Below, one piece after another: positions 36,762 to 45,815 of a stretch of DNA of 64,000 bases. Every line of letters starts with the position of its first letter. Within the stretch, counting starts at the first letter, position 1. This DNA comes from Phycisphaerales bacterium (GTDB lineage Bacteria > Planctomycetota > Phycisphaerae > Phycisphaerales > UBA1924). The notes beneath the pieces were generated by a model, which was not told where the DNA came from, did no database searches, and saw only the letters and a list, made by a program, of their open reading frames with translations. Position numbers and translations under genes: made by a program. The DNA lies in assembly GCA_029260455.1 (NCBI GenBank), contig JAJDDF010000003.1:55769-119768 (forward strand), read 5' to 3'.

Positions 36762-37856
36762 ATGCTCCAGTTCGTCTGCTTCATACTCGCTTTTGTACTC
36801 GAACCGGCGGTACCGCCGGTTCGGTTCAATCAGCACGATATCGAGCGGTCTTGGTGCGCGGCAGGTGCATTCACGGATGGGCAGCAATGTGTCCTGCTTG
36901 CGTCAGCCGCGACGCACCGATTGTCTGCTGGCGGCGATCAATCGATCCCCACGGCGTGGCTTGATCGTCCCGAGCTTGTGTTCCGTCATGTGCTTGCGCA
37001 CACGCCTCCTCTCGCGATTGTGTATCCAACCGAGGAATACTACTACTTTCGCTTTCGTGTTGGACGAGCGAAAGTGAGCGGTAACATTCGATTGGTCCAC
37101 GCAAACGAGGGTGAAATCTCCGTCGGCTATTTTGATGCGGAGAACCCTGCAATAATGCGCTCAGCAACGCTTGGTGAAGCTGACGGTGTAGTGGTGCGTC
37201 AGATCACTCCAGATTTGGTTTACATCGGTGTTGATGGAATCGGGCGCTTATTTGTGCTGTCTCGCCGGGCATTGCGCTCGTCTTCTGTGCTCGAACTATT
37301 GCCTGGCGAAGAGGTTGTCTCGGGGATCCTAGATGAATCTGGTGTCTCACTTACGTTGCTTTTTCATCGTATTACCGAGGCGTTTTATTTTGTTCTCAAT
37401 GAAGATGTGCCACAGGTTGAAAAGTACGACGTAGTCGAGGGTGAAAAAGTGCGTGTGCTTGTGGGTCAACGATCCGGATTCGTATTCGCCGATGATGTGG
37501 AGTCAAATCGAAAAATATTAGTCGGTGTGCGAGAGCACGATGTCGCCCGCAACACCATGTTCGACGGTCCGTTTGATCAAGTGCCGCCGCGTTTGCCCAT
37601 CAAGGAGATGCTCGAACAAGCTTATCCGTATGTGAAGCTGAATGAAGGCATCGATGCCCACGGTAATTTTGTGGGCACGCCGGGCTCGCGCGTTGCAATT
37701 TCGCCATACCAGCGCTACCGCACCGTTGAAGCCCTTGTTGTCTGGCTGGACGAACAATCAGTCGTTGCCATCACCAAGGCGGACCTCTGGCTTCGCTGGA
37801 CATACGAAGACAAACGTCACTTTCGCCGTCGGTTGCCTGCTGGGCCCGTCAAGTAA
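36762..37856 (+). CDS. Secreted protein of unknown function, partner of repeat protein
   Basis: Not recognised, 364 residues. The N-terminus [15 protein letters not shown] is signal-like. The body alternates short beta-type stretches ([28 protein letters not shown]), as in beta-propeller-like or jelly-roll folds, though no repeats are clear. With 5 bp between it and the repeat-protein gene, the two form an operon and probably work together. sucD follows 74 bp later with its own ribosome binding site. Confidence 0.65.
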   Translation: MLQFVCFILAFVLEPAVPPVRFNQHDIERSWCAAGAFTDGQQCVLLASAATHRLSAGGDQSIPTAWLDRPELVFRHVLAHTPPLAIVYPTEEYYYFRFRVGRAKVSGNIRLVHANEGEISVGYFDAENPAIMRSATLGEADGVVVRQITPDLVYIGVDGIGRLFVLSRRALRSSSVLELLPGEEVVSGILDESGVSLTLLFHRITEAFYFVLNEDVPQVEKYDVVEGEKVRVLVGQRSGFVFADDVESNRKILVGVREHDVARNTMFDGPFDQVPPRLPIKEMLEQAYPYVKLNEGIDAHGNFVGTPGSRVAISPYQRYRTVEALVVWLDEQSVVAITKADLWLRWTYEDKRHFRRRLPAGPVK

Positions 37857-37930
37857 CGCGTTATCGCTGCATGCATCTCAAGGTGTTATCCTCCGGTTCC
37901 CCGCGGGGTGCGGGCACATTTGGAGACACC

Positions 37931-38932
37931 ATGTCCATTCTCATCGATGCGAAAACGCGGGTCATTTGTCAGGGCATCACCGGCTCGTTTGGGGCGCTGC
38001 ACACCAAGGGGTGTCTCGATTACGGCACCGCGGTCGTCGGGGGTGTCACGCCGGGGCGGGGCGGGACGCGCGATGCCAATGGCCTTCCGATTTTCAATAC
38101 GGTGCGCGATGCGGTGGCCGCGACGCATGCGGATGCAACGATGATTTTTGTGCCGCCGGCGTTTTGTGGCGATGCGATTCTTGAGGCCATTGATGCGCGC
38201 ATTCGTGTGATCATTGCGATTACTGAGGGTGTGCCTGTGCAGGACATGGTGCGCGTGCGGGCGGAACTTGATCGCGTGAACGCGACGAAAAAGCGTGCCG
38301 AGCGAATTACGCTTGTCGGGCCGAACTGTCCGGGTGTGATTACGCCGGGGCCCAAGAGTGATGCAGCCAACGCGGGCGAGAGTGCGCAGGTGCCGTACAC
38401 CGCGAGCGGTTGCAAGATTGGGATCATGCCGGGCTATATCAATATGCACATCACGGAGTCGCCTGTTGGCAAAGCGGTGGGCATTGTGTCGCGCTCGGGC
38501 ACACTTACCTATGAAGCGGTGTGGCAGACTTCGCAGCTTGGCCTTGCGCAATCGACGTGCGTTGGCATTGGCGGCGATCCGGTGCGCGGCTTTGGTTTTG
38601 TCGATTGTCTCGATCGCTTTGAGCGCGATCCGGATACCGATGCGATTTTGATGATCGGTGAGATTGGCGGCACCGACGAAGAAGAAGCCGCCCAGTGGTA
38701 CAAGGAAAATGGCACGAAGCCGATCGCGGGCTTCATCGCTGGGCGCACTGCGCCTCCCGGGCGGCGCATGGGGCACGCGGGTGCGATTATTTCCGGCGGG
38801 CAGGGCGATGCGGAATCCAAGATCAAGGCGCTGCGGGCGGCGGGCTTTGAGATCGCAGAAACGCCAGCGGATATGGGCAGCGCGATGGCGCGGGCGATGA
38901 AGATTGCGGTGCCGGAGATGGCGGGGGCGTAA
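37931..38932 (+). CDS. sucD: Succinyl-CoA synthetase alpha subunit
   Basis: The alpha subunit carries the phosphohistidine and CoA site of the ADP/GDP-forming ligase. Motifs: [50 protein letters not shown], and [12 protein letters not shown] with the active-site His. ATG 37931 has TTGGAG upstream. At 333 residues it is longer than the usual 290; an extra stretch occurs after PGPKSD ([16 protein letters not shown]). No sucC gene lies next to it in the window, so the beta subunit is encoded elsewhere. Confidence 0.9.
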   Translation: MSILIDAKTRVICQGITGSFGALHTKGCLDYGTAVVGGVTPGRGGTRDANGLPIFNTVRDAVAATHADATMIFVPPAFCGDAILEAIDARIRVIIAITEGVPVQDMVRVRAELDRVNATKKRAERITLVGPNCPGVITPGPKSDAANAGESAQVPYTASGCKIGIMPGYINMHITESPVGKAVGIVSRSGTLTYEAVWQTSQLGLAQSTCVGIGGDPVRGFGFVDCLDRFERDPDTDAILMIGEIGGTDEEEAAQWYKENGTKPIAGFIAGRTAPPGRRMGHAGAIISGGQGDAESKIKALRAAGFEIAETPADMGSAMARAMKIAVPEMAGA

Positions 38933-38935
38933 GTC

Positions 38936-39081
38936 TCACGTCATCACAGACTCAACACTTTCTGCGCCAACGGCCTGTTGCACCACGTTTTCCCATGCTT
39001 TTTCAAGTGCGGTGCGTGTGGCGGCGTCGAGGCCGTAGGTCGAGCAGAAGCATGGTTGCTTTGTTGTGTGTCGCTCCGAAA
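38936..39081 (-). pseudogene. Possible remnant of a coding region, C-terminal part
   Basis: A minus-strand frame of about 45 codons (CSTYGLDAATRTALEKAWENVV then QQAVGAESVES) reads as genuine protein and ends at TGA 38936-38938. There is no start codon or ribosome binding site; the frame runs up to a strong terminator at 39085-39121. It may be the end of a gene broken or displaced by the fibro-slime gene. Confidence 0.3.
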
Positions 39082-39084
39082 GTG

Positions 39085-39121
39085 CAAAAAAAAGACCGGG
39101 CGACGGTGAAGTCGCCCGGCC
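39085..39121 (-). terminator. Rho-independent terminator of fibro-slime gene 1
   Basis: Perfect 9-bp stem CCGGGCGAC/GTCGCCCGG (39096-39104 with 39111-39119). In the leftward direction it is followed by eight T, a standard intrinsic terminator for the gene ending at 39153. Confidence 0.85.
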
Positions 39122-39152
39122 GGGACACTTGGTGGATTGATTGAAGAGAGGG

Positions 39153-40655
39153 TTAGTCGTACATCGAGCCTGCAGTCGTGATGATGTTTGCCTTTGTACT
39201 CATCATGACATTGGTACGGAGGCGGAATGGAGCGGATGCGGCGGCGCGATGGGCGTAGAAGATTTTCAGCGGGTAGGTCTCTCCATCGGTCAGGCCCAGG
39301 CGGTCAATTTCGAGGAATTGTGATGCACCAGCTTCAACACCACCCAGGTCGAGTGCGAGTTGGCCGTTGATAAAGATCCAGAAGTCATCGGATCCTTCGA
39401 ATTCGATTGTCTGGCCGCCACACTCTTGGTATGTGAACTGCGCATCGATTTCGTACGTGAACATGCGGTTGTGTGCATCGCCTTGATTTCGGAAGCCTTC
39501 GTTATCGACGGGGGTAAAGTCGGCGGTGTTGTACTCATAGAACCCCTGGGCATCGCGAGTCATGCTGACGGCATGTCGAATGGAGAAGTTGTGGCCGGGG
39601 TTATCCGCGAACCACTGCGAGAAGGATCCGCTGGAGGCGATGCCGCCGTCACTGGTGGCGCCCAGTTCTCCAGCGCTTGCAATTGTGCTGACGCACATGG
39701 GCTCTGGCACGGGGACAGGATCGGGAGCGGGTGCTTCAAAGAACGACGTTTCGGTGGCCAAAGAAACCAGCACGACGAGGTCTTGGAAGTCGCCGCCTCT
39801 GCCCAGTTCGAAGAGGTAGATGGTCTGATTGGCATCGAGGACGACATGGCCATCGGTGATGTACTCGCTCAAATAGACTTCTACAGAAGACTGGCTGTAC
39901 GCCCCGGCCATGTTGGGGACGGCATCGCCATTGCGAAGGGCGAACATATCCGAGGTGCTCGCTGAAGAAGCGATGTTTTCAAATGCAGACCAGTGACTAT
40001 TGGACGAACCGGTGTAATAGCGGCTCTTCTTTTTCCAACTCGTGCCGGTGACAGAAATTGATGTGCCAGCGTCAAAGGTGTTGGGAAAAGTAAATGTGCG
40101 GGGATTGCCACCGGGGTTGGCCCATCCTGTCACATGTTGATTGTCGTTGACGTTGCCATCAACGGGTGAGAGGGCATTGCCAAAGGGATTGAAAGTTGCA
40201 TCACCGATATGAAAGCGTACGGTGACGGGCATGTGGTACGAGCCGGTTTGAATGGCAGCACCGATGACCTGAACCTGAGCGGCGAACCGTTCGCCGGGGA
40301 CGATCGTGCCGCCCGCGACTTCAAAGTCGGTGACGGTGCCGCCTTGTGGGGCGGCCTCTATGCTTGGCATGACCATGCGACCGTCCGCATCTGACCACTG
40401 TGCGATAACTTCCTGGCCAGCGCCGGAGAAGGAGGGATTGCCCCGGGCGTTCAGGTTGTAGTCGACTAATCCTGCAACATGTCCAGCAGAGGCAACACTT
40501 CCGAAGTCGCTGTGTGAAGCGCGGAAGTCGCGGACGACGCCCATCAGATTCATGGTTTCGGGGGGAGCTGCCAGCGCGGCGGGCGAGAAGACCAAAGCGC
40601 CACCCGTGGCGGCGATCAGACATAGTGTGCGTGTGTTGTTGTTCATTCGTTTCAT
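39153..40655 (-). CDS. Fibro-slime domain secreted protein (500 aa)
   Basis: The C-terminal 160 residues have the fibro-slime/PA14-like pattern: SFSQWFADNPGHN, MFTYEIDAQFTY, GSDDFWIFINGQLALDLGG, FLEIDRLGLTDGETYPLKIF. A signal peptide (MKRMNNNTRTLCLIAATGG then AALAAP) is followed by GVVRDFRASHSDFG. Residues about 110-330 form an extra beta-rich domain absent from its paralogue at 40950. ATG 40655 has AAAGGAC upstream. It ends in MYD, like the neighbour. Likely a surface or matrix protein; a sugar- or cell-binding role is inferred. Confidence 0.8.
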   Translation of the reverse strand: MKRMNNNTRTLCLIAATGGALVFSPAALAAPPETMNLMGVVRDFRASHSDFGSVASAGHVAGLVDYNLNARGNPSFSGAGQEVIAQWSDADGRMVMPSIEAAPQGGTVTDFEVAGGTIVPGERFAAQVQVIGAAIQTGSYHMPVTVRFHIGDATFNPFGNALSPVDGNVNDNQHVTGWANPGGNPRTFTFPNTFDAGTSISVTGTSWKKKSRYYTGSSNSHWSAFENIASSASTSDMFALRNGDAVPNMAGAYSQSSVEVYLSEYITDGHVVLDANQTIYLFELGRGGDFQDLVVLVSLATETSFFEAPAPDPVPVPEPMCVSTIASAGELGATSDGGIASSGSFSQWFADNPGHNFSIRHAVSMTRDAQGFYEYNTADFTPVDNEGFRNQGDAHNRMFTYEIDAQFTYQECGGQTIEFEGSDDFWIFINGQLALDLGGVEAGASQFLEIDRLGLTDGETYPLKIFYAHRAAASAPFRLRTNVMMSTKANIITTAGSMYD

Positions 40656-40841
40656 TTCGGAATGTCCTTTCAATCAATCTTGAGCGGTGTACCTGAACGC
40701 TCACCAAGTTGATTTCACTTTCTAATTCAATTGCCGAGAGGGCAAGGCAATTGGGGGATACCAATGCGCGATAGTGTTTGCTTTGCGCTGCATAGCAGGG
40801 TCGTGCCATCTGTTCGGGTTGCATGGGCGAGGTGTCTGCGC

Positions 40842-40880
40842 ACAAAAACAAGGCCGACCCCGGAAAGGGGTCGGCCTTGT
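40842..40880 (-). terminator. Rho-independent terminator of fibro-slime gene 2
   Basis: Perfect 14-bp stem ACAAGGCCGACCCC/GGGGTCGGCCTTGT (40848-40861 with 40867-40880) with a 5-base loop. Leftward transcription runs into TTTTTG. It ends the gene finishing at 40950. Confidence 0.85.
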
Positions 40881-40949
40881 CAGAAGTACGAATCAGAGAG
40901 AGAGTGGACCTGAGGCGGCTATGCCCAAGATCCCGGGAGTGGAGTTGGA

Positions 40950-41900
40950 TCAGTCGTAGAGTGCCATGGTGTTGGGCAACTCTGCGGTACGCAGTTGCAG
41001 TGTGGTTTCAATCCGGAAGTTTGACTGGGTGCGATGACGTTCAGCGAAGAAGAAGCGAAGGTCATACACCTGGGCATCATTCAATTCCAGACGGTCGAGG
41101 TGGACAGTCTGCTTGGTGGCACCGTGGACGCCGCCGATATCGATGACAAGTTGCCCACCGATAAACACCCAGACATCGTCATCACCACTGAATGTAAAGG
41201 ACTGGCCTGCGCCCGCGTCATACACAAACTCGGTTACGAGTTCATATGTGAAGTGGAAATTCTTGGTCTCGCCAGAAGAGTTGCCATACATCTCACCATT
41301 GATCGGGAAGAAACCACCAAGGTTTTGGAATGCAGAATCATTCCGATCATCGAAGACGTATGTACCGGTGGCATTATCACGCACGAGGGTGATATCCAAA
41401 GAACTTGAAACATTCATACCGGGTACATTGCGGAACCACTGGCGGAAACTTTCCGCCGAAGCGATGCCACCAGGATCATGGGTCCCCAAAGAGCCTGCCT
41501 GATCACCCAGACTTGAGTCATAGAGTGAAGGGTGAATGTTACGTCCGGCGCTGTCGCGCCACGAAGAAATCACTTTGTGGCCTTCGCCGGTAAACGAAGG
41601 TTTGCCGTCGGCGTCGAGCGTGGTGGCGACATTGCCCATGTAATGGCCGAACCCGGCGCTGGGACGACGCTCAAAGTCGGGATGACCGCCCTCGACCGAG
41701 AGCTCGTTGAAGTCACGAACAATGCCAGAGAGAACAATGGTTTCAGGGCCGAGTGAGCCTCGGGGTGCTTCGTTGGTTACGTTCAGGCTTGCATCTGGTG
41801 AGCTTCTCTGGGCGAACGAAGGCACGGCCAGGAGACACAGGCCGAGCGCCGTTGCGCCGAGGGAAGCGTGTCGAATGGTTTGGCGGGTCGTGCTGGACAT
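40950..41900 (-). CDS. Fibro-slime domain secreted protein (316 aa)
   Basis: Paralogue of the neighbouring gene. Signal peptide from ATG 41900 (MSSTTRQTIRHASLG then LAVPSFAQ), GIVRDFNELSVEGGHPDFE, then the fibro-slime part: SFRQWFRNVPGMN, FTYELVTEFVY, GDDDVWVFIGGQLVIDIGG, VHLDRLELNDAQVYDLRFF. It lacks the inserted domain of the larger paralogue. GGAGG lies 8 bases before the ATG. Ends in ALYD. The two genes are in tandem, each with its own terminator. Confidence 0.8.
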   Translation of the reverse strand: MSSTTRQTIRHASLGATALGLCLLAVPSFAQRSSPDASLNVTNEAPRGSLGPETIVLSGIVRDFNELSVEGGHPDFERRPSAGFGHYMGNVATTLDADGKPSFTGEGHKVISSWRDSAGRNIHPSLYDSSLGDQAGSLGTHDPGGIASAESFRQWFRNVPGMNVSSSLDITLVRDNATGTYVFDDRNDSAFQNLGGFFPINGEMYGNSSGETKNFHFTYELVTEFVYDAGAGQSFTFSGDDDVWVFIGGQLVIDIGGVHGATKQTVHLDRLELNDAQVYDLRFFFAERHRTQSNFRIETTLQLRTAELPNTMALYD

Positions 41901-42209
41901 AGGAAAAACCTCCGAACGACAGGCCAGCACAAACGAAGCATGACCCATTGTCACGCTTTCGATGTGCCTCACCATTCACTGTGCAATTTGGGGCAGCGTG
42001 TGGTGGAGATTGTGTGAATTATTGCTGGCGACCTGCGTGGCAGGGTGGGTTGTGGAAAGATGGCCGGTCCTATGGTTTAGGGGGCTGGGAGGCATGACTT
42101 TTTGATGTAAACCATTCTCGGACCGAAGCTTGTGATGATTTTACTTGTCTCTGCTCTGGTCGGGGGTAGTGTGTAGGGGCGGGGCGAATGCCCGCACGGG
42201 GAGATTATT
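41901..42209. other. Intergenic region, divergent promoters
   Basis: About 310 bp between the leftward fibro-slime gene and the rightward protease gene. I see no convincing frame, repeat or strong hairpin; both promoters must lie here. Confidence 0.5.
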
Positions 42210-43256
42210 GTGAAGTTGATTCAGAAAGTGATGGGATCATTGTGCCTTGTGACGGGTGTTGGCATTTCTTCGGTGCAAGATGCCTCCGCTGCGGGGTGTG
42301 CCCTTGACCTCACAGCAGCGCAGGTGCAGAAGGTCTTCGAGCTTGAGGCACTTGGGGCATATGACCCGGTGGTGATGCCGCGGGTGGTTGAGATGATCCC
42401 GATGACCTTCCACGCGGTGCGAATGGACAATGGCGCCGGCGGGATCACACCGGCTCAAATGGATCAGGCCCTTGTTGATCTCAATGCTGCGTTTGTGTCG
42501 GTGGGTATGCAATTCTTCCAGCCCGGTCCGATCCTCGAGGTGCATGATTCAGAGTTCTTCTTCAACCTCGATACACAGTCGAAAGCGGATGCGCTGCGCC
42601 AGGTGAATCCTGCGCCCGGGACGATCAATGTGTATTTTGTGCCGTCACTTTTTGTCGGCCAATCGTTGTGCGGGCTGTCATCGTTTTCTTTTGATTCTGC
42701 ACAGGGCATCATCATGGCAAACCCGTGTGCTGGTTTACCGACGAATACGAGTACATTTGCACATGAAGTTGGTCACTATTTCGATCTGTTTCACACACAC
42801 GAAACGGCGTTGGGCACTGAATGTCCGGACGGATCAAATTGCACAACGCACGGCGACCTGGTGTGTGATACACCCGCGGACCCCGGATTGAACGAAGAGA
42901 ACGTGACGGATTGTGCATATAACGAAATTTTGCGAATCTGCTTTCGGTTCTATGCGCCGGACCCATCGAACCTGATGAGCTTTGCGCCGGAAAGCTGCCG
43001 AACATCATTTACGGTGGGGCAGGGTGAACGGATGCATGCGACGCTTGTGAATCAGCGTCCGGAACTGCTTCAGTTTTCGATGTGTCCGGGTGATGTGAAC
43101 GGCGACGAAGTTGTTGGTCTCGCGGATTTGCAGATATTGCTGTTCAACTTTTCCCAGGGAGGGAACCCGCCGGGTGATCTCAACAATGACGGTGATGTTG
43201 ATCTTGCCGATCTGCAGATATTGCTGTTCAACTTTGGTTCACTGTGCGCAATGTAG
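42210..43256 (+). CDS. Pappalysin-like metalloprotease with dockerin repeats
   Basis: The extended zinc motif HEVGHYFDLFH (residues about 185-195) with a later Met-turn NLMSFAP identifies a metzincin of the pappalysin (M43) type. A signal peptide precedes it. Residues about 292-345 carry two dockerin-type loops (GDVNGDEVVGLADLQILLFNF and DLNNDGDVDLADLQILLFNFG), which may anchor or bind calcium. Start is GTG with GGGGAG 8 bases upstream. The gene overlaps rlmN tail to tail by 29 bp. Confidence 0.85.
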   Translation: MKLIQKVMGSLCLVTGVGISSVQDASAAGCALDLTAAQVQKVFELEALGAYDPVVMPRVVEMIPMTFHAVRMDNGAGGITPAQMDQALVDLNAAFVSVGMQFFQPGPILEVHDSEFFFNLDTQSKADALRQVNPAPGTINVYFVPSLFVGQSLCGLSSFSFDSAQGIIMANPCAGLPTNTSTFAHEVGHYFDLFHTHETALGTECPDGSNCTTHGDLVCDTPADPGLNEENVTDCAYNEILRICFRFYAPDPSNLMSFAPESCRTSFTVGQGERMHATLVNQRPELLQFSMCPGDVNGDEVVGLADLQILLFNFSQGGNPPGDLNNDGDVDLADLQILLFNFGSLCAM

Positions 43257-44349
43257 ACGCGCTGGCGGCCAAGTCACTTTGAATCTGTACAAAACGGCGC
43301 TTGCGGATGTGGGCTGCACCGAGTTGGCCGCACGCTGCCATCGTGTCGCGCCCCTTGGTGCGTCGGCGCTTGCAGAACTGGCCCTCAGCTTCAAGAGCGT
43401 GCAAAAAACGCCACACGTTCTCTTCAGTTGGCGCGGGCCATGGCGAATCACGACGCGGGTTGTAGGCGATGACATTGACACAGCACGGGACACGGCGAAG
43501 CCGATGCGCCAACTCTTTGGCATGTTCGCAGGCATCGTTGACGCCCGGAATGAGAACATATTCGCAGCAGATCTTGCCGTTCTTTCGCATCGGCCATGAT
43601 TCAAGCATGTCGATGAGGTCGTCCATCGGCATGGCGCGATTCACGGGCATGATCGCTGAGCGAATCTCGTCATTGGGCGCATTGACAGACACCGCGAGAT
43701 TGAGCTGACGCCAACCGCATTGTGTGACCTGATCGCGCAACGTGGCGAGGCCATCAAGTCGGCCCACGGTTGACACGGTGATGCGCCGCATGGGGATCGA
43801 CGGGCCATGGTGATCGGTGAGAATACGGATGGCTTCGATCGTGGTCGCGGACTGATCAAGTGGCTCCCCCATGCCCATGAACACAACATTGCGGATGGTA
43901 TGTTTCAGGTGATGCGTTGCAGCCCACCACTGCGCAACAATTTCTGCGGGCGCGAGCGGACGAACGAGCCCCATTTGTGCCGTTTCACAAAATGTACACC
44001 CCATGGCGCACCCAACCTGCGATGACATGCACAATGTGTGTGTTGTGCTGTGGCGGCCGCGCATAGGAATAATGACCGATTCGATTTCAAGGTTTCGATC
44101 ATCGCGGCGTGTGCCATTGGCAAGTGCAACAGGCAGCAGGAGTTTGTGTACCGGGCCTTCATTGCTTTGCGCAGTGTCAGTGCGCGAGGGTACTGGCACG
44201 AGACCATCGGAGTCGATGCCCTGCCTATAGAAGGATGTGTAGCGGTTCAAAGCGGTGGGCGCGGGCTCGATGCTCGCGCAAGCGGTGATATAGGCATCGT
44301 GAGTGAATGCCAGAGGTGAAGGGGATGAATTGATGGCGGAATCAGGCAT
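43228..44349 (-). CDS. rlmN: 23S rRNA/tRNA adenine C2 methyltransferase RlmN
   Basis: A radical-SAM methyltransferase for A2503 of 23S rRNA and A37 of some tRNAs. CxxxCxxC is present in CAMGCTFC, GMGEPLD follows, and the second catalytic Cys lies in the C-terminal GRDTMAACGQLG. The N-terminal part preceding the radical-SAM core is about 125 residues and only loosely like other RlmN proteins. ATG 44349 is chosen over a TTG at 44436 that enters the divergent gene. Its 3' end overlaps the protease gene. Confidence 0.9.
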   Translation of the reverse strand: MPDSAINSSPSPLAFTHDAYITACASIEPAPTALNRYTSFYRQGIDSDGLVPVPSRTDTAQSNEGPVHKLLLPVALANGTRRDDRNLEIESVIIPMRGRHSTTHTLCMSSQVGCAMGCTFCETAQMGLVRPLAPAEIVAQWWAATHHLKHTIRNVVFMGMGEPLDQSATTIEAIRILTDHHGPSIPMRRITVSTVGRLDGLATLRDQVTQCGWRQLNLAVSVNAPNDEIRSAIMPVNRAMPMDDLIDMLESWPMRKNGKICCEYVLIPGVNDACEHAKELAHRLRRVPCCVNVIAYNPRRDSPWPAPTEENVWRFLHALEAEGQFCKRRRTKGRDTMAACGQLGAAHIRKRRFVQIQSDLAASASTLRTVNQS

Positions 44350-44453
44350 TACCGGTGAGTGTAAGGCGCTCAGAGATGGCCGCGTGCTACTCCGGGTAGC
44401 ATGGTTTGTGGATACTGGTGTCTCGTGACCCAACAAGAGAATGTGAGGTGACT

Positions 44454-45815
44454 ATGCGGCGCAGCGTGCGATGGGCCCTGGTGGCGGCGAGTGCAGTGAT
44501 GATGACGGGGGGCGCACTTGGTGCAAACGCTACGGCGTTTGTCGGTGCGAAGCTTCTGCCTATCGATGGACCTGAAATCGAACGCGGCGTGCTGGTCATA
44601 GAAGATGGCAGGATTACCGCAGTTGGCGCAGAGGGACAGGTCGCGATTCCAGGGGATGCAGCGCGCATCGACATGCGCGGCAAAGTCATCATGCCGGGGC
44701 TTGTCGATACGCACAGTCATGTTGGCGGTGTTGGGGCAGCCGATGGATCGGGTCCAATTCAGCCAGGCGTGCGCATTTATGATTCGATCAACGTGCGCAA
44801 TTCCGGGTTCAAGCGCGCGGTGGCGGGCGGGCTTACGACATTGAATGTGATGCCGGGCTCGGGGCACTTGTGTTCCGGGCAGACGGCGTATCTAAAGATG
44901 CGTTTTGCGAATACGCCCGGCACGATTGATGACATTCTTGTGCGCGATAAAGATGGCCATGCAATGGGCGGCCTGAAAATGGCCAATGGCACCAATTCAC
45001 AAGGCAAGCCACCCTTTCCAGAAACACGCGGCAAGTCAGCATTTCTGGTGCGCGAGCAATACATCAAAGCGCAGGAATATGCAGCGTCCAAGGCGCGGGC
45101 GGTGAATGAAGATGGTTCGGTTGATGAATCCAAAATGCCAGCGCGGGATTTGAATATGGAAGCATTGGTCGAAGTGCTCGAAGGCAAGCGCGTGGTGCAT
45201 CATCACACGCATAGGCATGATGACATTATGACGGTGATTCGGCTGTCACAAGAGTTTGGGTTTCGCGTGGTGTTGCATCATGTGAGTGAAGGCAATCGTG
45301 TGGCCAATGAGATCGCAGAGGCCGATGTGCCGGTGAGCGCGATTATTGTTGATTCGCCGGGTGGCAAGCTCGAGGCGCGGTATTTGCTTCTGGCAACGCC
45401 GGGCATTATGGAGAAGGCGGGTGTGCGGGTTGCCCTGCACTCTGACGACTGGATCACAGATTGCCGGTTGTTTTTGCGTATGGCAGCGATTGCCCATCGT
45501 GCAGGGATGTCCCGCGCGGGGGCACTGCGATCCGTGACGCTCACGGGTGCGGAGATTCTGGATATGGGCGACCGGGTGGGGTCGCTCACTGTTGGCAAGG
45601 ATGCAGATCTTGCCATTCTCGATGGTGATCCCTTGAGTGTGTATTCAAAAGTTATTGAGACATGGGTTGAGGGTGTGCAGGTCTTTGATCGCAGCGATCC
45701 GACAGACTATCTATATGCCGTCGGTGGGTACGGCGCCGGGCATGACCAGGACCCCTACCTCTGTTGTTATGACCATGAGCAGGGCATGCAGATTCTGCAA
45801 GGGGGAGCGAACTGA
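44454..45815 (+). CDS. Secreted amidohydrolase, intact metal site
   Basis: Signal peptide (MRRSVRWALVAASAVMMTGGALGANA). Amidohydrolase motifs are complete: MPGLVDTHSHVG, HHHTHRHDD, VLHHVSEG and ALHSDDW, consistent with a binuclear or mononuclear metal site; substrate unknown (dipeptides or cyclic amides are typical for this clade). ATG 44454 has GAGG 5 bases upstream. Its stop overlaps the next start by one base (TGATG), so it is co-translated with the degenerate paralogue. Confidence 0.9.
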   Translation: MRRSVRWALVAASAVMMTGGALGANATAFVGAKLLPIDGPEIERGVLVIEDGRITAVGAEGQVAIPGDAARIDMRGKVIMPGLVDTHSHVGGVGAADGSGPIQPGVRIYDSINVRNSGFKRAVAGGLTTLNVMPGSGHLCSGQTAYLKMRFANTPGTIDDILVRDKDGHAMGGLKMANGTNSQGKPPFPETRGKSAFLVREQYIKAQEYAASKARAVNEDGSVDESKMPARDLNMEALVEVLEGKRVVHHHTHRHDDIMTVIRLSQEFGFRVVLHHVSEGNRVANEIAEADVPVSAIIVDSPGGKLEARYLLLATPGIMEKAGVRVALHSDDWITDCRLFLRMAAIAHRAGMSRAGALRSVTLTGAEILDMGDRVGSLTVGKDADLAILDGDPLSVYSKVIETWVEGVQVFDRSDPTDYLYAVGGYGAGHDQDPYLCCYDHEQGMQILQGGAN

